Shown here: positions 5,572-10,000 of the stretch, in pieces
Layout: every line of letters begins with the position of its first letter
Numbering within the stretch: position 1 is the first letter of the stretch
Source of the DNA: Zymomonas sp.
GTDB taxonomy: Bacteria; Pseudomonadota; Alphaproteobacteria; Sphingomonadales; Sphingomonadaceae
Length of the DNA stretch: 10,000 nucleotides
Assembly (NCBI RefSeq): GCF_020216885.1
Contig: NZ_JAIWON010000009.1
Span: forward strand, 1-10,000
Direction of reading: 5' to 3'
Notes under the pieces: generated by a model
Seen by the model: only the letters and a program-made list of their open reading frames with translations
Told to the model about the DNA's origin: nothing
The model's database searches: none
Made by a program: the position numbers and the translations under genes

Positions 5572-5645
5572 TGGATGCCCCGTGTGGATTCGAACCACAA
5601 TTGACGGAGTCAGAGTCCGTAGTCTTACCTTTAGACGACGGGGCA
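5572..5645 (-). tRNA. tRNA-Gln (anticodon CUG)
   Basis: A complete 74-base cloverleaf can be folded on the minus strand. The acceptor arm is TGCCCCG pairing with CGGGGCA, and the D stem is GTCT/AGAC. The anticodon stem is ACGGA/TCCGT with loop CTCTGAC, giving anticodon CTG. The variable loop has four bases. The T stem is TGTGG/CCACA with loop TTCGAAT. The 3' CCA is encoded (5574-5572), and the base before it, the discriminator, is T. The anticodon reads CAG glutamine codons. The U1-A72 pair is typical of glutamine tRNAs. Confidence 0.96.
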
Positions 5646-5658
5646 ACTTTCGTGCTGC

Positions 5659-5687
5659 GAACTAATGGTATCTAGCGAGGCTGTCAA
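5659..5687 (-). promoter_or_regulatory. Promoter of tRNA-Gln
   Basis: On the minus strand a perfect TTGACA (5687-5682) is followed after 17 bp by TAGTTC (5664-5659), a weak -10 box. Transcription would begin about seven bases before the mature tRNA. A consensus -35 box at the correct distance from a stable RNA gene supports the call. Confidence 0.55.
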
Positions 5688-5848
5688 GCCTATTTTACAA
5701 AATACTTCTATTTTTTATTCCCATTCACTTTATGCCGACCAAGGATAATTAGACCGCTCATGCTTGCCGCAAGCCCCCCGTATCTATACTATCCCTTGTA
5801 ACAAATCGGTAATTTTGCCGTTTAATCTACCATTAGGACAGGACGATC

Positions 5849-6952
5849 ATGGCCCCACCTCTATTCAGGGCCGTTCCGACTTTTAGACAACGGTCGGGCG
5901 GCCGTTATCTGACCGATTCCAGTTTAGTGGCCGACCCCCAAAATACGTTTAACCTGACTCGTCCCCGCGTTTATGGTGCGCTTGATCTTGGCACCAATAA
6001 TTGTCGTCTGTTGATTGCCCGTGCTGAAAAGCATGATTTCATGGTCGTTGACGCTTTTTCCAGAATAGTTCGTCTTGGGGAAGGTCTAGCGGCCAGCCAT
6101 CGGCTTTCTGATGCCGCTATTGATCGTGCTTTGGCTGCACTTAGTGTTTGCGCTGAAAAATTAAGAAAACGGAATGTTTTCTTGGCACGTTCGGTTGCGA
6201 CAGAAGCCTGCCGCCGCGCCTTGAATGGTCGCAACTTTGTGCAGCGGGTTTACAAAGAAACAGGTTTATTGCTGGAAATCATCTCGGCAGAACAAGAAGC
6301 CCAGTTAGCGGTTCTTGGCTGCCATATGCTTTTAACAGAGAAAGACGTCCCTTCCCTGATTTTCGATATTGGCGGTGGTTCGACAGAGCTCATTCTTACC
6401 ATGAGCGACCATAATGGCCCCAAAGTGCTCGATTGGGTTTCCGTGCCATGGGGGGTTGTTTCCTTGACTGAAAGTCTGGGATACCGCGGGAATAGTCTAG
6501 CAGATAGGAAGCAGGCCTATCAGGCGATGAAGGAACAGGTCAAAAAACTGTTTCTTTCTTTTTCTGATCGCCTCAAAAAACAAAGGCTTACCCCGCTAAG
6601 CTTGCTGGGGACAAGCGGTACAGTCGCCACATTAGGCAGTATTTATCTGGAATTACCGCGTTACGATCGCCGCATGGTAGATGGATTGATCGCCCCAACG
6701 GCGGCATTACGCCAGATCAGTAAACAGCTTTCCTTAATGTCGATTAAAGAAAGGGCAAAAATCACCTGCATCGGGGAAGATCGGGCAGATTTAATTGTTG
6801 CTGGCTGCGCGATTTTAGATGCCATTGTTGAAATATGGCCAATAAATGCGGTTCATATCGCTGATAGGGGTATCCGCGAAGGTATATTGCGTGACCTGAT
6901 TGCCCGTTATGGCTATTGCAGCAGACCCTTTAACCGAGAAAGATTTCTATGA
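5849..6952 (+). CDS. Ppx/GppA family phosphatase (exopolyphosphatase or pppGpp phosphohydrolase type)
   Basis: This is a cytoplasmic member of the ASKHA-fold Ppx/GppA family, which removes terminal phosphate from polyphosphate or from pppGpp. Visible motifs are L-D-L-G-T-N-N-C-R-L-L-I (45-56, first phosphate loop), S-A-E-Q-E-A (146-151, region of the catalytic glutamate), D-I-G-G-G-S-T-E-L (173-181, second phosphate loop), G-T-S-G-T-V-A-T (254-261) and A-D-R-G-I-R-E-G-I-L (338-347). At 367 residues it holds only the two core domains and lacks the C-terminal HD-like region of E. coli Ppx and GppA (about 500 residues), as in many alphaproteobacterial members. The first 40 residues are poorly conserved-looking, but the ATG has AGGA upstream (AGGACGATC-ATG). 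The stop overlaps the rlmE start in ATGA, so the two are translationally coupled. Which substrate it uses cannot be decided from the sequence. Confidence 0.93.
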   Translation: MAPPLFRAVPTFRQRSGGRYLTDSSLVADPQNTFNLTRPRVYGALDLGTNNCRLLIARAEKHDFMVVDAFSRIVRLGEGLAASHRLSDAAIDRALAALSVCAEKLRKRNVFLARSVATEACRRALNGRNFVQRVYKETGLLLEIISAEQEAQLAVLGCHMLLTEKDVPSLIFDIGGGSTELILTMSDHNGPKVLDWVSVPWGVVSLTESLGYRGNSLADRKQAYQAMKEQVKKLFLSFSDRLKKQRLTPLSLLGTSGTVATLGSIYLELPRYDRRMVDGLIAPTAALRQISKQLSLMSIKERAKITCIGEDRADLIVAGCAILDAIVEIWPINAVHIADRGIREGILRDLIARYGYCSRPFNRERFL

Positions 6953-7614
6953 AAACGCCGGGACATCAAAGAGTAAAAACAGCCAGAAGGCGAACTGCCG
7001 CTTCGACCCGCTGGCTAGAGCGCCAATTAAACGATCCTTATGTTCAAAAAGCACAGGCCGAAGGCTATCGCTCGCGCGCGGCGTTTAAATTGATAGAATT
7101 GGATGAACGCTTTTCTTTGCTCAAAAATGCCAGACGTATCATTGATCTGGGGATTGCTCCCGGTGGCTGGAGTCAGGTAGCTAGAAAAAAAGCACCTCAA
7201 GCTAAAGTCGTTGGTATTGATCTTTTGGAAGCCGCGCCCATTGAAGGCGTAACTATTTTCCAAAATGACTTTACTGACCCAGAAGCCCAGAAAAAACTTA
7301 TCGAAGCCTTGGGTGGTGCAGCCGATCTTGTTTTATCCGATATGGCTGCAAATACTATCGGTCATGCTCAAACTGATCATTTAAGAACGATGGCCTTGGT
7401 TGAAGAAGCTGCTGTTTTTGCCAGCGAAACCCTTCGAGAAGGCGGCTCATTTGTTGCCAAAGTTTTGGCAGGTGGTGCGGATAAAGACTTGGTCGCTTTG
7501 TTGAAGCGCCTTTTTGGTCAGGTAAAACATGCCAAGCCCCCTGCCAGCCGCAAGGAATCTTCGGAATGGTATGTTATTGCCCAGAATTTTCGTGGCGAAG
7601 CTTATCAAGGATAA
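6949..7614 (+). CDS. rlmE: 23S rRNA (uridine-2552 2'-O-)-methyltransferase RlmE (FtsJ/RrmJ)
   Basis: RlmE uses S-adenosylmethionine to methylate the 2'-O of U2552 in the A-loop of 23S rRNA, a late step in 50S assembly. The protein has 221 residues (E. coli 209). A basic N-terminus rich in Arg and Lys (1-25) leads into the fold. The SAM-binding loop is D-L-G-I-A-P-G-G-W (66-74) with G-I-D-L-L-E (89-94). The catalytic tetrad is complete: Lys47 in R-A-A-F-K-L, Asp131 in L-S-D-M-A, Lys171 in F-V-A-K-V and Glu206 in S-S-E-W-Y-V. Three of the four residues keep the E. coli spacing with a constant offset. The ATG overlaps the stop of the preceding Ppx/GppA gene, so expression is coupled. No clear terminator follows within the 186 bp before the next gene. 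Confidence 0.96.
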   Translation: MKTPGHQRVKTARRRTAASTRWLERQLNDPYVQKAQAEGYRSRAAFKLIELDERFSLLKNARRIIDLGIAPGGWSQVARKKAPQAKVVGIDLLEAAPIEGVTIFQNDFTDPEAQKKLIEALGGAADLVLSDMAANTIGHAQTDHLRTMALVEEAAVFASETLREGGSFVAKVLAGGADKDLVALLKRLFGQVKHAKPPASRKESSEWYVIAQNFRGEAYQG

Positions 7615-7666
7615 GTTAACATTTGGAATTTTTAGGCAAAAAAATCGATTTCTGTAATAAATTTTA

Positions 7667-7708
7667 TTGAAAATAATCTAGAGTCCCGTAATATCTACTC
7701 TAATATCT
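7667..7708 (+). promoter_or_regulatory. Candidate promoter with a tandem 8-bp repeat upstream of the GGDEF-EAL gene
   Basis: TTGAAA (7667-7672) is followed after 16 bp by TAATAT (7689-7694), a plausible sigma-70-like pair. The octamer TAATATCT occurs at 7689-7696 and again at 7701-7708, a 12-bp period, so the putative -10 box and transcription start lie inside a small tandem repeat. The leader would be about 100 bases. Both calls are by eye in an AT-rich spacer, where such matches arise easily. Confidence 0.3.
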
Positions 7709-7800
7709 TGTGAGAAAAATTACTCTTTACGCCCTAATAAAATAACAATCTATATATTCGGCCTGCCTATCAAGTAAATCTGTCTCCAAAAAGAGCGCTT

Positions 7801-9885
7801 TTGATAGAGCAGGCATATCAGGAACCGCCTGTCATGCTTACCAAAAATAAAGCTGTCAAACATGGCAGGCGTTATTTTCCACGACAGAAAACGGTTCTTC
7901 TCTACCGATTGCGGCACCGCCTCAAAAATTACTTTATTCAGCTTGGAATTTTAAAAAATCACGCATCCAATATCAGATATTGTAAATTCAATATAAAGTT
8001 TCAGACGATTTTAACGTTATCTTTAATGTTCACTTTTATCTCGGTGAACAATTATTCCTTGTTGAAGATTTTAATAAATTACTTCCACAAAAGTAATCTT
8101 ATTATAATTGTGCTGGCGGTAAGTTTTTGCAGTATGCTACTCTTTGGGCACCATTGCCGGAAACATAAGAATAAGACCAGTTTACCTCCAAATCCGACCA
8201 ATTTGTTCCGATTTTTAGCTCAACTCGTTTTTGTTATTTTTATAACCATTCCGGTTTGCCTTTATACCAATGCCGATCGGAACAGTATTTTCAATGATAT
8301 TGTCTTTCCTTTTATCCCGACGATCATTTTTGGTTTTTTCTGCATTTACCGCCTAAAAATAAGCTCTTTCATTGTCTTTTTTACCAGCCAGTTCATCTAT
8401 TTTTTAAACTTATTTCATTTTATCCCACCAAAATTTTCGGCTTTTTTAGAAGATATCGAATTTTTCTTTTGCAACGCCATTTTGCTTTATCTGTTCGAAG
8501 CCTACCATCTTTCATCATGGTTCTCTTCACAGAAAAAGGACAATACGGAATCTCCGCCACTTCCTTTGCTCGCGATAGAAAAAGAAATCGAGCAACAGGC
8601 TAGTTGCTATGACTCAACCACCGGTTTGGCAAACCGGCGGCAATTTTTTGTTGACCTTCAAGCGGTCAATTCGCCTTATAGAGACGATAGCATTCCTTTC
8701 TCGATTGGGATTATTGATATCGACGGTTTTAAAAGGATCAATGAAATCTATGGCCACGATGTCGGAGATTTTATCCTTGATAAGATCGGTCACAGATTAT
8801 ATCTGGCGCTCCGGCATAAAGCGCTGGTTTACCGGATTGGTAATGATGAATTTGGCTTTATTTTGCCGGGCGACAAGGAAAACACAATCCTCAATCAAGA
8901 GATTGCCTCTATTCTTGACGCGATTTCTCATCCGATTTCGGCGCGAAATAATCAAATCGTTATCAGTTGTTCAGCAGGCTGCGCGCGTTCCTATTTTGGC
9001 ACAGCTAACAGTACACAACAAATATTCGAACATGCCGATTATGCGCTCTATTATGCAAAAGAACAGGGCGGACAAGGCCAAATTGTGGTCTTTGATGTCA
9101 ATCATGAATTAAAATTAAAAGAACTAGCCCTTATTGAACGGGCTTTGGAAAAAGCAGATTTTGATAAAGAATTCTTTATTCAATTTCAGCCGATTATTGA
9201 TTCCCGTAATGGTGGAATTATCACCTTCGAGAGTCTGGCACGTTGGGATAGCCCCGGCTTAGGTAGGATTGCGCCTGATAAATTTATTCAAGTGGCAGAG
9301 CAAACAGGTGCGATCATTCGCCTAACCCCTATTTTGTTTAAAAAGGCATTAAACGAAGCTAAAAAATGGCCTCATTCGATCAAACTTTCCTTTAATTTGT
9401 CTGCACATGACATTTCTCATGAAAAACAAATCAATCTTCTGCTCGATATTTTAAAACAGTCGAATATCGACCCAGAACGAATAGAATTCGAATTAACCGA
9501 AACAGCGGTCATGCATAATTTTGCAGCCGCCTTTGATAACGTCAAAAAACTTCAGGCGGTCGGTGCCAGTATTGCCTTGGATGATTTTGGAACCGGATAT
9601 TCCAGTCTATCCCACCTCCAAAATTTCCCTTTAAATAAAATCAAAATCGACCGCAGTTTTGTGACTAATCTCGAATATAACAATCGGAATTATAAGATCA
9701 TTAAATCGATCATCATCCTTTGCCGAGAGATCGGTTTGGATTGCGTAGCCGAAGGCGTGGAAGATAAAGAAAAGGTTGATCTTCTCGCTCATCTCGGTGT
9801 CTATCTTATTCAAGGGTATTATTACTCTTCACCCCTTTCGGCGGAATCAGCGCAAGTTTACATTAGAAACCGCCCCAGAGTATAA
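7801..9885 (+). CDS. Membrane-bound GGDEF-EAL protein, likely c-di-GMP phosphodiesterase with a degenerate cyclase domain
   Basis: Numbered from TTG 7801 the protein has 694 residues. Five or six hydrophobic segments (about 68-83, 99-117, 136-156, 166-183, 188-207, 218-236) form an N-terminal membrane module I cannot name. A GGDEF domain (about 268-430) starts with D-S-T-T-G-L-A-N-R-R and has D-I-D-G-F-K-R-I-N (306-314). Its signature is G-N-D-E-F (347-351), not GG[D/E]EF, and the inhibitory RxxD site reads R-H-K-A (338-341), so cyclase activity is doubtful. The EAL domain (about 441-690) has E-S-L (477-479), Asn532, E-L-T-E (564-567), D-D-F-G-T-G (594-599), Lys615, Glu651/Glu654 in A-E-G-V-E, and Gln671. 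The metal- and substrate-binding set is complete, so hydrolysis of c-di-GMP at the inner membrane is likely. ATG 7834 (AGGA ten bases upstream) is an equally good or better start and would remove 11 residues. The gene stands alone and is convergent with its downstream neighbour. Confidence 0.92.
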   Translation: MIEQAYQEPPVMLTKNKAVKHGRRYFPRQKTVLLYRLRHRLKNYFIQLGILKNHASNIRYCKFNIKFQTILTLSLMFTFISVNNYSLLKILINYFHKSNLIIIVLAVSFCSMLLFGHHCRKHKNKTSLPPNPTNLFRFLAQLVFVIFITIPVCLYTNADRNSIFNDIVFPFIPTIIFGFFCIYRLKISSFIVFFTSQFIYFLNLFHFIPPKFSAFLEDIEFFFCNAILLYLFEAYHLSSWFSSQKKDNTESPPLPLLAIEKEIEQQASCYDSTTGLANRRQFFVDLQAVNSPYRDDSIPFSIGIIDIDGFKRINEIYGHDVGDFILDKIGHRLYLALRHKALVYRIGNDEFGFILPGDKENTILNQEIASILDAISHPISARNNQIVISCSAGCARSYFGTANSTQQIFEHADYALYYAKEQGGQGQIVVFDVNHELKLKELALIERALEKADFDKEFFIQFQPIIDSRNGGIITFESLARWDSPGLGRIAPDKFIQVAEQTGAIIRLTPILFKKALNEAKKWPHSIKLSFNLSAHDISHEKQINLLLDILKQSNIDPERIEFELTETAVMHNFAAAFDNVKKLQAVGASIALDDFGTGYSSLSHLQNFPLNKIKIDRSFVTNLEYNNRNYKIIKSIIILCREIGLDCVAEGVEDKEKVDLLAHLGVYLIQGYYYSSPLSAESAQVYIRNRPRV

Positions 9886-9894
9886 AGCCTTTTC

Positions 9895-10000
9895 TTAAAA
9901 AGACGCATGAGCAAGCGCATAGACACTTAAGGCATCCAGAATTTCACCTGCCCAAAAACCATAAAAGCGATGTTCTGCCGGTTGCGGTGAATAGCTTCCC
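9895..10000 (-). CDS. Unrecognised gene, C-terminal end only (5' part outside window)
   Basis: A frame open from the window edge ends at a TAA (9897-9895). It encodes 34 visible residues, including Y-S-P-Q-P-A-E-H-R-F-Y-G-F-W, then A-G-E-I-L-D-A-L-S-V and Y-A-L-A-H-A-S-F at the end. Codon choice resembles its neighbours. A second minus-strand frame is also open from the edge but stops about 30 bases earlier, so the frame is likely rather than certain. The stop lies nine bases from the stop of the convergent GGDEF-EAL gene, with no clear terminator between them. I do not recognise the family. Confidence 0.5.
   Translation of the reverse strand, partial: GSYSPQPAEHRFYGFWAGEILDALSVYALAHASF

Noticed and set aside
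5971..6234. Minus-strand open frame of 87 codons opposite the Ppx/GppA gene
   Set aside because: It lies opposite the conserved phosphate-loop region and has a low-complexity Ala/Arg/Ser product. It is a shadow frame.
7642..7651. AAATCGATTT palindrome after rlmE as a terminator
   Set aside because: It is only ten bases, AT-rich and has no loop, so it cannot form a stable terminator hairpin.
8609..9112. Alternative-frame open reading of 167 codons inside the GGDEF domain
   Set aside because: It is embedded in another frame of a clear catalytic domain. Its composition is untypical and no start signal is visible.
1..10000. CRISPR array, transposase, phage, toxin-antitoxin or defence system
   Set aside because: No regularly spaced repeats, no terminal inverted repeats around an open frame, and no recognisable transposase, integrase, nuclease or toxin gene were seen on either strand.

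Overview
The window looks like ordinary chromosome from an alphaproteobacterium of moderate GC content. A GcrA cell-cycle regulator is restricted to that class, and paired GANTC sites (the CcrM methylation sequence) lie in front of it. The short Ppx/GppA gene overlapping rlmE is also a common alphaproteobacterial arrangement. The moderate GC and the style of the proteins suggest a Zymomonas-like member of the Sphingomonadales. That is recognition from memory, not a database match.

Layout. Positions 1-575 (minus) hold the N-terminal half of ArgD, an arginine-biosynthesis aminotransferase. Positions 576-808 are a structured spacer with a promoter, a terminator-type hairpin and two further inverted repeats. 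Positions 809-1501 (minus) encode GcrA. Positions 1502-1652 are the divergent spacer to an ABC-2 transporter permease (1653-2474, plus), and it carries two GANTC sites and a hairpin against the permease start codon. A strong bidirectional terminator (2506-2536) separates the permease from clpA (2565-4886, minus), the unfoldase of the ClpAP protease. Positions 4887-5571 hold no intact gene. They contain the clpA promoter region, an apparently broken gene for a small membrane-anchored or lipoprotein-like product (4986-5286), and AT-rich DNA full of small repeats. A tRNA-Gln(CUG) follows at 5572-5645 (minus) with its own promoter. Positions 5849-7614 hold a two-gene operon: a Ppx/GppA family phosphatase and RlmE, the 23S rRNA 2'-O-methyltransferase. 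Positions 7801-9885 encode a membrane-bound GGDEF-EAL protein whose GGDEF half looks degenerate and whose EAL half looks intact. The C-terminal end of an unrecognised minus-strand gene closes the window (9895-10000).

How it fits together. Most genes are housekeeping: arginine synthesis, cell-cycle transcription, regulated proteolysis, translation and rRNA modification. Two are signalling genes: the Ppx/GppA protein (phosphate or (p)ppGpp metabolism) and the GGDEF-EAL protein (c-di-GMP). I see no phage, CRISPR, transposon, defence or biosynthetic cluster, and no clearly new multigene system. The points most worth a second look are regulatory or small in scale: the argD leader, the GANTC pair before gcrA, the hairpin in place of a ribosome binding site at the permease, the broken gene beside clpA, and the degenerate cyclase domain with its unfamiliar membrane sensor.
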